64,000 nt of DNA, from positions 149,501-213,500 of the forward strand of contig JACSYO010000511.1 in assembly GCA_016806645.1 (NCBI GenBank), in the 5' to 3' direction. Positions 46,541-60,750 of this stretch are shown here, in pieces (position 1 is the first letter of the stretch; the number at the start of each line of letters is the position of its first letter). Position numbers and translations under genes: made by a program. The DNA is from Ophiodon elongatus. Its lineage: Eukaryota; Chordata; Actinopteri; Perciformes; Hexagrammidae. The notes beneath the pieces were generated by a model. That model saw only the letters and a list, made by a program, of their open reading frames with translations. It searched no databases and had not been told where the DNA came from.

Positions 46541-46870
46541 GAAACAGTGGGTTTGTGAAGATCCTTTTTAAATGTGTGCTTGTTCTTGCCGTGGTCGGAG
46601 GATGTCTGTTTCTGGGACGTCCGTCTGTCCGTAACATTCTCGTGAACGTTATGTCTCAGGAGCTCCGGGATTGGATTTCTTCAAATTTGGCACAACGAAC
46701 TCAAGGATGAACTGATTTAGATTTTGGAGGTCAAAGGTCACGTGACCTCACGAAACACATTTTCGGCCGTAACCCCCAAAAAAATCCATATGCTGATCGG
46801 ACAATTTCACACAAATGTCTGATAGGATAAAACGATGCCATTGTGCGACTGCAACTTGACGGGTTGACGG
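46541..46870. repeat. Teleost interspersed repeat
   Basis: Contains cttcaaatttggcacaacga, actcaaggatgaactgattt, aggtcaaaggtcacgtgacc, ttcacacaaatgtctgatag and gataaaacgatg in order. I recall this series from many fish genomic loci. Non-coding copy. Confidence 0.6.
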
Positions 46871-49800
46871 AGGCATACAAGCTGTGGCAACTCTGCTTTT
46901 ATTGTTGTTTATCTACAGATGAGGCTATCTCTCGTCTCTCACAAAACTCTAATAGACATCGACCCCAAGAAAAGCAATGTCAGCATTGTCAAATTACATC
47001 ATAGGAATGTAAAATTGTAGTACGCGTCTGAGATAAATTCGTGGCTTTAAATAGTTCCTCAGACAGAAGCTTCAATCAATATTAGAAGCAATGAAATAAA
47101 AAGGACTCAATTCATAACCGGAGAAAAATCTCAATGCGAGTAATAGCAGCAGCTCGAGTCCTACCGACGGGATGTCTTTTATTCCGTGAGCAAACAAGAT
47201 CCTAACGTTTTAAGAAGATAATGAATAGTTCAGCGACTCCAAAAGCTTTGAGGAATCTCATCTCAGGACTCTATCTCTCCACTCTTACCTCCAGGCCTCT
47301 CTGGTGACGTGACGACTTAAAGGACTCTCCGGGGTTTAAAGGCTTAATGAAGCTCCCAACTTTCTCCAGCGGGCCGGGGCGGCTATTAAGCAGGAAGAAG
47401 ACGCTCGATCCGTCTCTTCTGTGCTGCGTCTCTACGAAAAACCTCTTTTGAAGGCAGTTTTGCCGCGTGCGTCTTGCGATCGGTCACCGGTCGTCCTGAC
47501 GGCAACGCGTTTGTTTTTTTGCTGCTCAAATGATGTGTTGCTGGCCCTTCGGGGATTTCTGAATTGCAACTTTCAAGTGTCGGGGCTCACTTAAATCTAC
47601 AAAACGTGGCCTAGTTTGCCAAAACTACAGCGTCTCCGTGTGTATGCAAACGCTCCAGGGAGGACTTTTGCCAAAGATGCGGCGCGGTCGCCTCATCATT
47701 TCTCACTTCCGTGTCCGCGCCTGACAGCTAATGGTCTTTCTAAATGGCCCATTGCTGAGTCATTATGTAATTGTGTAATCACATTTCACACGTTCCAGAG
47801 CTCAAATCCAATACGCATGTTGTCTGTGTGCGCTGAGGTTTTATCGTGTCCACTACTGTATGTGTAAAAGAGAAGAAGAAAAAAAAAAGCGAGCAATCAA
47901 GGAATCTATTTAATGTATTTCATGTCTCTTCACGTGGGAGCCACACGTGGAGACGTGGTCTTACGGCCTCGGCGGGGAGCGGGGAGTTGGATGCGTCTCC
48001 GAGGACTCGCACGTGCGCGTCCGCTGAGGCAGACGCGGAAGAAGACGGGAGGTGTCGGTTTGTAGCGGTTAAAGCCAGGGGAACTGTTTCCTGTCTAATA
48101 TAGATTGCCTCCTTGGCTGACATCCTCCTCCCGAGGCGAATCCTCCTCCCTCTCTCAATTTCTCTCATGATCGATTCCCCCTCCCTCCCGCCTCTCGCGC
48201 TATCGTTCCTCGCATCTCCTCCTCCCTCACACCATCTGACAGCTTCCATTTATCCTCCCATATCTCTTTATCTCTCCTTGGCTTATTGCTTTTTACTCCG
48301 AGAATTACCGGTCACCCTCATAATTGTTTCTAAAAAAAAATTATGTAAAAGGCAAAAACTAACAGCGCCGTTCATTGTTTCTACAGGTCCAAGCACCCTT
48401 CTCGCTGTCTTCCCCATGTGAGAATGTGCATGCTTCGGTACACAGTCGTGTCCCCTGTGGAAATAAGTTTAAAAAAAAAAAAAAGAAGAGGGAATTGAAA
48501 TTCTCATTGCTTTGTGGTTAGCTGCTAAATCTAGGCTGAACAATGTCATGCTGATATGTCATTCCTGTCTGCCTGCTGGCAAGTTCTATGATGGGGGAAA
48601 GGGGTGAGGGGAAGGTGAAGGGAAGGGCAGCGGCCTGCCTTGTGGGAGCAGCCTGGCCTCTCGGCTGTCTGTCAAACTGCCCTTGCCGAATGCGCCCCAG
48701 AAACCTCCGAGGGTACCGGTTGGCGGTGTTCTCGAGCAAAAGGCAGTGAAAAGCCCCCCCCTCCAAACACACACACACATACACAGACAAAGTGGGGTCA
48801 TGGAGAAGGCCCACTATCCCCGAGTTGAGCACCAGTGCCGGCCCCGACCACATGCGCGGCGGGGGGGTGGGGGGAAAGGAGGATTAGAGGCAGGCCAGCA
48901 GGGGCTCGCTCTCCGCAGCTTTGATCAGCCGCAGCACACTCTAATACCAGACAACATCTGCAACTCTCAGCATTAAAGAGGCCCAAAAAATTCCGATTAG
49001 GGAACACACAGCCTGCTGGTGTACAGGACAGAACTGTGTCAATTCCTGGATGGGAGTTTTTTTTATATTTATATATATAAATACCACCGCTCCAGCGGCG
49101 CTCACACTGATTTGTTTTACAAAGCCAGTCTCCGGAGAAGATATTTTGCATTACATTTTAAAATTCCAATTTACTAGAATTTCATATTCCGCATTACACA
49201 TTTAGTAACGATTACAAAAGGATCTGTTTTTAAGGTTGTAAGGCATTTAAAAAAAAATAAAAAATGTTTACAGGGGAAGAAGAAACAAACGGCTAAGTAG
49301 ATGAAGTGTTTCGCAAATATCATTGCACGGAAGGAATTCCGAGCGTTACCAAACTGCCCCCCACAATCTTTGCATGTGTCATCTGGACAGTGCTAGATAA
49401 GGTGTGTTTGGGTGGAGCTCAGCTTGTTTCTCTGGACTCTACTCCAATAGAAGGGAGCAGAGTTGTGGATCTGGAATGACCTAGTTTAAAGTTCATCTCT
49501 CATCTGAAATGCTGAAGCACAAGAATAGAACTTCCTCATTGGCAAGAGACTCTTTTTTTATTTAGAGAGAGGCTTTGAAAGCACACTGACAACGCCACAG
49601 ATGTAGCTGCGTTGCACTGTTGTGTACTGTACAACACCGGGGTTACCATACTCTGATCCTGGAGGTAAATTGTTCATTATAGATGCTGCAATTCCACATT
49701 AGCTACCTTTTCAGCATCATCTTACACTGAGCTCAATGGATACATCTGTGGCGCCCTAAATCTAGGGACACGTTCTCCGTCTTTTATCGCCGGGGGAAAA

Positions 49801-50297
49801 TGCGAGGCGGGTTGCTGGACGCCCACTCTTGTTCTAACTTTTGAGGACGCGAAGGCCGGTTGCGCCTAGTGTTGCTAAGCGATTTTAACCAGCTAACCGT
49901 ATCATTGAAGCCATACATTCAAAGTCTACTTACCACAAATCCACAGTTCGGGGCTGAGCTTCTTCCAGGCGTCGCATTATTTTTTTTTTGTTGGTGGGTT
50001 TATAAGATATCGCCCGTGGGACAGACCGTCTTTATGGAAGAAAGGAACGATATCTGCCGGCTGGAATTGGTTGTTCCCCGTCACACGACATGCTTTGCGC
50101 ATTCCAAAAATTTTATTATTTTTTATTTTGGGGTGCAGCCATTTTGGTTGTAAGGGAATACTTGCGAGCCGCTCTTGCTCTTGAGCGTGCGGCCTTTCTG
50201 CTCATTGTCGTGGTCGTCCGGCCGTTTTCATTCACTCTCGCTGCTTTCGGCCGTGGTGGGCGTTTGGCAAATCATGCTCCAAGAAGCCACTGTACGC

Positions 50298-50761
50298 TAG
50301 GGCTGTGCGGTATACCAGTTTCCAATTTCCATACGGTATGAACTTTTCATATACCGTCATACCGGTGTATAGCCGTAACAACTGTTGTCGCTCTTCGGAA
50401 GGCAGCAAAATATATTGTTCACCGCTCACCGCTGAGGGCGCAGCGGGCGGAGCTACTTATCTTACGGGTATTGAGATGGAGTCATGGTTATAACTTTATA
50501 ACAACAATTAATAACCCACAACTAACGCTCTTTAACAGGAAAACACCACGACACAACAGTTTGTGACACATAAACAATTTGTAACACTAATAATTGTACA
50601 TTTATAAAATGACACCGCCGAACTGCATGCTGGGTACAGCTCGCCCACTATCACAACAAGAAGAAACTCCGTCGCTACATTAAGAAACTGCTGGTTGGAG
50701 CTTTTTTGGTTTTGACAAATCCGACGTAGATATGAATTTTTGGCCATACCGCCCAGCCCTA
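50298..50761. mobile_element. hAT-type MITE with 8-bp target duplication
   Basis: Ends tagggctgtgcggtat...and...ataccgcccagccc then ta form an imperfect terminal inverted repeat of about 16 bp. The flanks are ctgtacgc at 50290-50297 and ctgtacgc at 50762-50769, a perfect 8-bp duplication as made by hAT transposases. Length is 464 bp with no transposase frame, so it is non-autonomous. Confidence 0.85.
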
Positions 50762-50769
50762 CTGTACGC

Positions 50770-50960
50770 TACCTGCTCAGCACCCAGAAGCAGACCGGCG
50801 GGATAAACGACGGGCTGGCGAACATCGCTCAGCAGCTAACAAGACAAATAGTTCACCCAGGAATAAAAAAACAGCTGAAACGATCAAATATTGGACTTAC
50901 ATTCATCAGGTGTCCAGAAACACAACTTCAAATGAATGCTAATGTTGCTCTGGATGTGTA
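50770..50960. repeat. Interspersed repeat fragment carrying the MITE
   Basis: Contains aatattggacttacattcat, caggtgtccagaaacaca and aaatgaatgctaatgttgct. I recall this as a fish repeat. The MITE at 50298-50761 sits at its left boundary and may have split it. Confidence 0.5.
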
Positions 50961-52096
50961 AATGGAGAGAAGTGGCCAATACAAAACAATAAATCAGCTG
51001 TTGAAGATGGAAAGTATCTATCGGGGAAAAAGAGAACGACGACGGCAGAGACAGGTGTCTTTATTGAAAAATACAGATGTGATTATTTGTAAGCAGACTC
51101 TATCTTTTGGTGGTCAAGTTGGAGTGAATTATACTGTTAGTTTAATAACAATGTATCCTATTTTGTAAAAGTACAGTATGTCTCTCTAACATGAAATGAA
51201 ACTTCCTCAAAAATGTATGCAAAATAAGTAGCAAAGCTTCATAAACATAGGGTTTATTGAATTACACTAAACAGATGTACCTAATAAAGAAGTAGGTCAG
51301 TAAGTGCTGACATCTGTGAAACTAAAAGTCCAGTTCTCAGTCCAGACGAGATCTCTGGGGGTGGGGTCATCGTGGCATGTGCAGCCGGTCTCAATCATTA
51401 ACGCGGCCAAACGCTTGTCTCTTGCTGTTAGCGGTGCAGTTTGATAATCACCGAGGCCCCGGAAGACAAAGTGGAGCTGTCACCTGCTGCACCAGACAGA
51501 GTCACTCCTCACTTTCCCTCCCCATGGCCATCCTTGTATTCTTTTATTTATTTTGCACGTGCTCGTTCTTTCAGCCGGTCTGTGTCTACTTCCTGTTTCG
51601 CTTGTGGTGTCTCTCTCATAAATAGTCGTTTTTTAACTCACGCTCGGCTACCACCCAGTTCTTTTCAAGCTCTCGCAGCTTCCCAGTCCCTCTGGTTAAA
51701 GACTTCCCCTCTTTAGTTCTCGTTTTTCTTTTCTTCTTCTGCTTCTTCTCACTATTCCTCTCTCTCTCTCGCTCTCTCTCACTGTCACTGACCCCCCTCC
51801 CGTGCCACTGTGTTCACATGGCCCCTGCATGTGACATGAAGCTGAGCCAAAACACCCCGGATGCCCCGCTTCAGCCCTCCACTGTTCCAGACCTTGTTAA
51901 ATTTTAAACAAAACAAAAGGAAAGGAAAGGAGGGGAGGGGAGGAGAAGAAAGGGAAAAGTGAGCACGTGGGGGCCATGGGGAATGTGCAACAACATCGCA
52001 ATCTCATTCATTCATTCGTCCTGTCCCTGTGCATCATCTGGAGAGAGGGGCCCTTTAATTCTCTCTCCACCCCCCCTACACTCTGCTTGTGTGTGA

Positions 52097-52204
<108 letters not shown>

Positions 52205-53413
52205 TCTGAACTGGTCTGGTTGTAGCTTTAACCACAGATCTGGGGTCTGATTACGTTGTGGCCTGTGTCCTACAGTGGGATTAAAGAACAACTGACTCTG
52301 GAGCCGCTGTCTTCATTGACAGCTTCCTTCTCGAGTGCCTCGAGGCAACTGCTGCCCATCAAATGCATTTTTTTAATTTATTTTTTAAGACTTTATGGAA
52401 TGGAATGGAGGAATAGCTGGACTATAAAACGACAACAGTCACTGTTTACTTTTTTATTATTGCTGGTGCTCGTCCCTCGTATGAGTCAGCTCATTACTCC
52501 CCCTCTGTTTTCACCATCAAAGGGAGGCCACAACATGGCAGCTTTTTAATAAAAAATTTTTAAAAAGTCTCCCAGAACAACTTGGATGCCGGCAACATCC
52601 CGGTGGCTCGTTGCCAGAGTTTAGCTGAAGCTGCGAGTCCTTCATAGCCTTTGATAATGAATGTCATTAGAGGTTAAGTACAAACAATAACAACGATGTG
52701 CTTATCTGTGTGGCCCTGTTCGGTCTACCCTCAGGGAACTCTTGAACTGGTTCGACTGCCTTTCATTGTGGATTAGCGGCTAATAATTCCAATCAGCGAT
52801 ACAAATTATGTCATTGTCAAAAACCCACACACCCACACACACGTTGCCCCTATATTCATACTTGCACATGTGTTGGCAAACATTGTTACGGAGCTGTTGT
52901 GTAGAGATCAAACTCATTTCTCTTACAGGTTAACGGTTTAAAAATATCTTTGGTGCGTTCATGATCTCAACTGGCACAAATACTTCATTTTCAACTCCTT
53001 GTTTATGAGCAAAACGAGTTCAGACAGGAGCCTGAAGCGGGCTGCAGTTTCCGTACCGCCCAGCAGAATAGACTTCCCACCAATCACACGCAAACACGCA
53101 CATGCGCGCTCCTGATGATATTATAGTACAGTGCACTGCTCTGGTTTTCACCCTGTCTGCTATTCTCATACCGAATCTATGAAAATGTTGCAGCCGCCTA
53201 CTTAAATCTGCCTTTTCTGGACTCAAGAATGTGTCTACTCGTTGATTGGTAGCACATGCTCGGTGCTCCGCAGTACATGAAGTCACATCTGCTCGCTAAC
53301 AAAGGTTGACAAGCCGTCCTTCATAACGCACGTGTGTACTTGTGTGGTGGGTTAATGTGTTAATAATTCAATACACATTGTTGGAAGGTAATGTGTAACA
53401 ATTGCAGATGGTT

Positions 53414-53444
53414 ACACACACACACGCACACACACACACACACA
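53414..53444. repeat. (CA)n microsatellite, imperfect
   Basis: Fifteen CA units with one CG interruption. Confidence 0.9.
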
Positions 53445-53584
53445 GGAAAGAAAGTGTGATCAGATTATACATGTAACGTCACATTGTTGTCACCTTTGAC
53501 CTTTAGACATGTGACCCTGCTGCTTCTGCTCACTAATTAGGCCCACAGTCTTTAAATTAGACTTTCGGACTGACTGGCTGACAT

Positions 53585-53586
<2 letters not shown>

Positions 53587-53627
<41 letters not shown>

Positions 53628-53631
53628 CGCA
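53587..53631. repeat. (CA)n microsatellite, imperfect
   Basis: About 22 CA units with a CG-containing end. Confidence 0.9.
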
Positions 53632-54717
53632 CAACCTACATGACAAAGTATGAGGAGACGGAAAAAAACTGGTTATTCAATCTTTTCTTCTTTTTTTTTT
53701 ACTATTCTCCCATGATACTTTGCTGTGGTTGAAGCCGACCTGGTCAAGCGGATTGATAATGCCACCTTGAGTGGGCACTTGGTGAGGGGGAAAGGGACAG
53801 TAATTGGCAGCTGTAGCCTTACTGTATTTTGAAACGGTCAATAAAATACATAACTTTAGATTCATGTGATAATTATACAAAGTCAATTAGATGGTAATCT
53901 GCATGAGAAAAAAACGAGAGAAAAAAACATTTGGTTATGATAATCATATATATATATTTATCAATTTGACCGGGACTGACGTGATCACTATAAGAAGTTC
54001 AGTATAATGAAGTCATTTTAGCTTTCTGACACAATATGCATCCCTTTCAGAACTGATGAATTCTCCTCAGTGTTTCAAAAAAGAGAACACAGTTCATGAA
54101 TTAGGAAGAAGTTATTTCTGCAAAAAAAAAAAAAAAAAAAGAAAGTAGGCAAAAGTCACAGTATCACATCTCGCCCGCTGCGCTGCGACACAAACGGTCC
54201 GATCGTCTTTTTCACTTCCGCTCTTCGTGACCTTTTTTAAATTTCTTCCTTCCACAATGAATATCCATGTTGGCCTTCGGGCTGGTGCGGTGTTGAGTTG
54301 TTGCAAAGCCTCCATTGAACCCTCTGCTCGCTACATACCGACATGGAGCAGGATTAGTGTTGCTGGAGGGCCCTTGCTGAAATACAGCGGGGGATTCAGT
54401 TGATGATTTTCACTCTCCGGTCGAGTGAAACTTTTCAACGGCGTGTTTAATTCCGGTGACATTGAGATGAAGTCGTGAGTAATCCAGATGTTGACACTGT
54501 GGTTAGGACACATTATGTCCAGCTGTGGATGTTTGCATTTTGTAAAAAAAAAAAGGGGCACGTTCGTTGTGCCCAGTGTGTGAGCGTTACCGGCTTGTTC
54601 CTACCTGTGACAGGGCGGATTTTGGACATCGTTTCAGTAGTACTGCTTCAGTGGTCTGTCGGATTTACTAAAGATGATGTGCGGCGCTGGTATTGAGAAG
54701 AAGACGCTTGTAGCCAA

Positions 54718-54834
<117 letters not shown>

Positions 54835-54947
54835 CTAAAAAGTCCTGGCTTCCATCAGTGACAGCCATTATTAATGCATTGGTACAAACGAACAGGGAAA
54901 CCCAGGGTGACAAACAGGCGGGAATCCCTGCAAGCTAATTAATCACT

Positions 54948-54948
<1 letters not shown>

Positions 54949-54984
<36 letters not shown>
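54949..54984. repeat. (AC)n microsatellite
   Basis: About 17 AC units, 125 bp after the GT tract and complementary to it. Confidence 0.92.
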
Positions 54985-54985
<1 letters not shown>

Positions 54986-55926
54986 ACGTGCCTATGCGTG
55001 CGCGCTTCACAACATTCTGCTCTAACCTTTTCGCGCGACATCGAACCTTCTCTGGCTTCACCAATTACCGTTCTCATCTCCCCTCCTGAGCCCTCCGTAT
55101 CAGAGGGAGGTGTTGTCAGCCTGCTCCCTTTTATCGCTGTACTCTCCTTTCATTCCCGGCGCTCACATTTCACCCTCCCCTGATGCACTTCCCCGGGGGG
55201 GTTGAATGCAAGGTGGGTAAGCCTAAATCCCCCGTGTCTGGAAAGGAGTTATTGTACTGGCGCTTAAGACGACAATACCTCGCTCCCCTCTCTTCCTCGC
55301 TCTCTTTAAGCTCCCCCATACAGTACGAGGCGCCGCACTTCATCAAGGCTGTATATGGAGTGCTGCGGGGGGGCGGGGGGGGGACAGGCTGCTGCTGTAT
55401 ACAGGCCATTAGCGGCTGCTGAGTGACAGAATGCGGAGGCTGAAGTGACACAGTGATGAGCAACCGGTGCCTTGAATTAGGAGATAATATGTGTGTTTGA
55501 GAATCTTCTCCGGTCCATATCAAGCATCGGGAAATAGTGAGAAATATGCCTATCACCGTTCCCCCCCAGACCCAAGGTGATGCATTCAATTTGCTTATTT
55601 CGTCTGGCCGGGTAAGAAGCTAATCCCCTGTTTTACAGGCTGGAACTGAGTGTTCTCTGCATAGATTTCAGTGCGCTGGTATCTATTCTACCAGTCGGGG
55701 GCTGGAGCTGTCGAAGGTTTTAAGTTTTCTTAAAGGGGCACTCCACCGACTTTGTCACAAGAACTACTTGGTCATTGCGGAAAAAACGTAGAAGGTCTGC
55801 GGTGTTTCTGGAGAGAGCTCTCCATAGACGTCATCAGGGTTGTGTTGGCTTTTAGTCTACAATTTTGTGTAAGAAACCTTTTTAGGGCAGCCTCAAGCGT
55901 ATACCTCCCCGTATGTCACAGCACAT

Positions 55927-56168
55927 TAGGGCTGAGGGATATGGAGAAGAAAATCAAATATCACAATGTTTTCCTCCCAAATACCTCGGTAACGATGTCG
56001 CGACCATATTGTAGTGTTGACAATTGGTGCTTTGGTTAAAGCAAATAATAAAACAGCTGGAGCAGTCCCTTTACTGTAATGCAGCCTTTAAAACCGACAA
56101 CACTTTTGCCATATCACGGTTTTCATATCGCGATATCTGTATAATATCGATATATTTCCCCGGCCCTA
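55927..56168. mobile_element. Short hAT-type MITE with 8-bp target duplication
   Basis: Starts tagggctgagggatat and ends atatttccccggccc then ta, an imperfect terminal inverted repeat related to the 50.3-kb element. Flanks are cagcacat at 55919-55926 and cagcacat at 56169-56176. Length is 242 bp, non-coding, with internal cgcgatat/atatcgat phrases. Confidence 0.85.
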
Positions 56169-56469
56169 CAGCACATGTGGCGACTAAAACCTTTGAAACA
56201 TTACAGCGTTTATAATTTGATGAATATGGAAATTTACCAGGGAGCAGGGGAAGTCTACCGCTAGCATGTTGCATCATGGGTAGTGTAGGAGGCAGCAATT
56301 TGGAACTTGAGCCACAGGAGAAACCGAGAGTTGGGATTATCTCGGGCCTCTGCTGCATCAATTCATACCGTTCTTCTTCCTTTTCTTTCACGTGACCAAA
56401 ACCTCCCGAACGTAAAATACAAAACTCGCTGGAGTACCCGTTTGATAAATAACCAAAACAATAAGCTCT

Positions 56470-56545
56470 ATTCATTTTCTGTCGATCCACAAATCGATTG
56501 ATCGACTAATCGTTTGGGGCACCAAACAATGGTTGCAACAGCCCA
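56470..56545 (-). mobile_element. Fragment of a hAT-type repeat end
   Basis: The minus strand reads ggctgttgcaacca...ccaaacgattagtcgatcaa then tcgat, resembling the end of a common vertebrate/fish hAT-like element (gggctgcaac...cgattagtcgatt). The other terminus and a target duplication were not found. Confidence 0.45.
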
Positions 56546-56817
56546 TGACAACGAGTATGAGTCATGCTCAGCATAATGGAGCCCGTGCCCCAGTTCGTAC
56601 TTTGTTTCAAGGCTCCTCTGGGCAGAGAATCTCATCACGGAGTTGTCTTGCATTGTTTATTGGCTCCTGGGATGTGCTTTAATTGCGTCCTCACTACACG
56701 CTGCCGCCCTCCCCTCCGTGTCGCCGCGCATGCGTCGCCCGCGATCGAGCCTGATTATGTGTCCTCATGTGTTAGCGAGGGGGCCGTAGGACCGACGGCG
56801 AGCACTGCATCATTCAT

Positions 56818-56819
<2 letters not shown>

Positions 56820-56861
<42 letters not shown>

Positions 56862-56866
56862 GTGCG
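56820..56866. repeat. (GT)n microsatellite
   Basis: About 22 GT units with two CG interruptions. Confidence 0.93.
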
Positions 56867-57474
56867 TGCCATCCTGTGACTGGACTGCAGTGACCCGTAG
56901 CTGTCGACAGCGTATCCTTGAGCGCGATGGCACAGGCTGTGCCGGGGACTCACTGCGGGGAACGCTGGCATGTGGAGGGCTGTGGGCGGGGCCAGAGTGA
57001 TGGGCGGGTCAGTGTGGGGGGCGGCTCGCGGAGGAAGCAGTGAGTATAGGTCACTGATATTACTGGGCTGTGTTATCCGTCCCCTCTTGGAGGTTCTCTT
57101 ATGGCTTCTAACGAAGGACGCTGAAGCAGGACAGGCTCCGTGCTGAACATATTTCTGAAGAAGGCCCGCGGCTCTGTGAGCCTGAGAGGAAAGAGAGGAA
57201 AGAGAGCTCAGGTTGCGAGTATAGCTGGGCTAGAAACGGGGATTCCCAGCAAGGGCCAACCACATGAAGCCACTCAAACTTTACAATCTGAGCAGAAGAA
57301 TGTAAAGAGAGAGAGGAGAGTTAACAGAGTGGACGACAGCTGGAGATACTGAAGCCTGACGTTATACACTTAGGGGGATTGGGTAATGGAGGGAGATGAG
57401 TAGGGAAAAACGAGAAATTTCAGTTCAGCTGAGAACCTCCCTGCCCTCTGAAACATTAAAATATGCAGGTCATA

Positions 57475-57589
<115 letters not shown>

Positions 57590-59438
57590 ACAACCAAGAC
57601 AGAAAGGCATTACATAACTGGCTCTCCTGCCAGTTTTACTATCACACAGCAGTAACTCAGTTCACACGTGTGCAGGCTCGCTTCATTTCTGCGTGTGAGA
57701 AACCTCAGCCTCCCATTTGTTTCTCACGCATCCATGACCCGCTGGTAATTAATCATTTCCCAACACGGGAGTATGGCCTCTCCTCTTCCACACTGACAAA
57801 CAAGTGCATCATCCACGCGGAAAACGGCGTCGCATTTAAACACTCGGAGAGGTTTTTTTTGAACAGAGAATACGTCTGACCTTTTCGCTGGCATAATATC
57901 ACGACGCTCGCTGGGAGTGAGAGAGACATCAAAGCGGTTTCTGAGTTGTTAACCTTAAAAAAAAAAAAACCGATGAGCATTATCATCGTTTATATTAGCC
58001 TGGCACTGTGTGATGCAAGGTATTGTCAGACAGCTTGCTGTTTTTCCCGTCCGCAGTAGATAGACGTTACTTGCTTTTGCTTTTGATTTAAAAGAATCTG
58101 CCACCGGAGGATAGCGTGTCTGGCTTGGCTTGTTAGAGGATTCTGCTGGCATATTATCATTTCAGTCTTATTTTGGTCGGTATAATGAGTCTCTAAAACT
58201 CTCAGGAAACACGAGCAGCCTGACGAGCATTCAGGTTCTCAAGTTGTGATCCTCTCGGTTCAGTTTCAGGACTTCCCTTGTGGTTGGTTTGGCGACACCT
58301 TTGGGTTTTATGGTGGCAATGCTGAGAAATCCAGACGGTGCGAGTCCCAGAGTTCCGGGACACGGGAGAACACGCAGCTAACTTTTACTTTTAGCTCGCC
58401 GCACCTGGCTAGCAAGGAACAACAGTGTTACTTACATCAGGGCGTCCACTTTAAAAAAACAAATGCGTGTGGAAAAAGCGTGTCCACCAGAAGCCATTGC
58501 AGTTTGCTTGGGCAATTTAGAATTTTGTCCAGTATGTGCCCGAGCCCTTACCTGTGAATGCTGTCACCTACACATAGAGGTAACTAATGAGTGTTAATAC
58601 ATTTCACATCCGATATGGTGGGAATTTTAAGCACAATGAATTCAAACCAACAGGTTCGCGAAATCTTATTTGGAAGAGAGACGGCGGCAAACGGTCAAAT
58701 TAATATTAAAACTGTTTGTTGTAATCATCCATTAACGGACTGCGTCCTCGGTTGATCCGTGACCCGGTTGTGCGCGCACACAGATTACGTATATTATCAT
58801 AACGGATGGGAAACAAAGACCAAGGTTGTAATAAACTTTATCCTTTGAGATCTGCTCATGCATGCTGACACAATTAGATTTTGTTTTGTTTTTTTTGTTG
58901 TTGTTTTTTGTTTTTGTTTTTTTTGGTCAGCACAAGAGGATGTATTGCCCGGCTCAGAGTATTCTGTCTATTTTGTCTTAATACCCAAATTAACGGCTGA
59001 GTAAGATTAGCGCAACTCGCTTTACAGCGCTCTCTTTCTGCCTGAGGAGACATGATATGTTATGTTGTTCATTTCCTGTCCGTTCAGCTGTGTATTCATC
59101 TATCAGTGTATTTTCCTCCTTCCTCCATCGGAGCCATCTCTGCTTTTCCTTATCGTGTTTCGTCTTTCTTGTCCATCCTCAACATCTCTCTTTATGTCAC
59201 CCTCACCTCCCCCCTCTCTCTTGCTCTAGCTCTTTATACACCAGCATAGCTCCCGGTATTCACGCTTGCAACACGCGACCACGAAACTCTTTTTTTTCTC
59301 CTGTACTTTCATTTATGTATTTTATACACACGCTCACCCACAAACACACTAAATAATTTATTTTGGAGCTCTGCGCACTTCCACAGCCTTGCAATAAAAT
59401 GCTCTGATTTACACCCGTGGATTCAATGAATTTGCAGT

Positions 59439-59449
59439 ACACACACACA

Positions 59450-59495
<46 letters not shown>
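59439..59495. repeat. (AC)n microsatellite
   Basis: About 28 AC units, with one A interruption near 59451. Confidence 0.95.
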
Positions 59496-59496
<1 letters not shown>

Positions 59497-59593
59497 TGTA
59501 TGCATGAGCAAACACTCGGGCACTTTTGTCCACTACGGTGACAACATTTGCATTCGCTCACACACAAAGAAGGGGGAGAAAAACCCCAGAGCT

Positions 59594-59596
<3 letters not shown>

Positions 59597-59660
<64 letters not shown>

Positions 59661-59673
59661 CTCGCGCTCGCGC
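59597..59673. repeat. (TG)n microsatellite with CG-rich tail
   Basis: About 28 TG units followed by gcgcgcgcgctcgcgctcgc. Alternating purine-pyrimidine throughout most of its length. Complementary to the AC tract 100 bp upstream. Confidence 0.95.
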
Positions 59674-60618
59674 TCTGAGCTCTGAGCTAGCTGATCAGTG
59701 GCTCGTATTTTCCAATGTAAGGTTTTGTAACTCACACTCATTACATAACAGCAGCAGGAGTGGAGCTGGGACGAGAGGGGGAGAGCACAGAGGGAGCACA
59801 CATCTATGTACGTCAGCATCGAGCCCATCCAGTGACAGAGGGAATCACTGGGGGAAATCTTTTTCTTTTTTTAAGCACCGTAGCCAACACCTGCGATTCG
59901 AACCATCCCTAACGCAATTCTCCCCCCAACCCTCCTGTCCGCTGCATCTGGATCCATTTTTAGTGGATATTGATTGAATTACATGATGAAGCGCGTTCAC
60001 AGTGCAGCGGGTGGTGCGAAGGACGGTGCGGCTGATGGGGAATGTGGTTATTTCTTTTTTTACTTGGGGGCACATAAGTCATTTATTAAAAAATTCATAT
60101 AGCTGCTCGACGTGATTTATCCAACTCCCATGGAGCCTTCTCTCATTGCGTTTCCTCATTCCAGCTGTCAGACTCATGAGTTACGATCGCATGTTTACAC
60201 ATCGTTTGCCTGGGTTCCTGCTTCTAGGTTAACGGAACCTGATCCGTGAGGATATGAAGTGTCCTCGGCTGTGCATGAAGTCATGATATAAGTTAACAAT
60301 GCAGAAGAGCAACTGTGTGCGCAAGTGGGTCAAATTCTAGTAAAAAAAAAGATAATTGAGCGTTGCAGAACACAATACAAATCCTCCTTCAGGTCATCCC
60401 CCTGCCACAATGCGTTCCCACGCTGCCCCTACAGGCGGTGGACGGTAACGCACTGACCTGATAACTGGAGTTGTACAATGCCTTTAATAGCAGAGGGCTG
60501 TTTAGTTGCCTTCTCCCCGGGGGCAAAGGGTAATAATGGTTTGATGGGGAAGATATTGCAGGCTCTGACCTCATTTGGATTCAGGATGTGTTTCACTGGA
60601 CTGAGAGAGAAGGTTGGG

Positions 60619-60750
<132 letters not shown>

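Noticed and set aside
50740..50961. 73-codon frame at the right end of the MITE
   Set aside because: It crosses the MITE boundary into an interspersed repeat fragment, so it is not a conserved coding unit.
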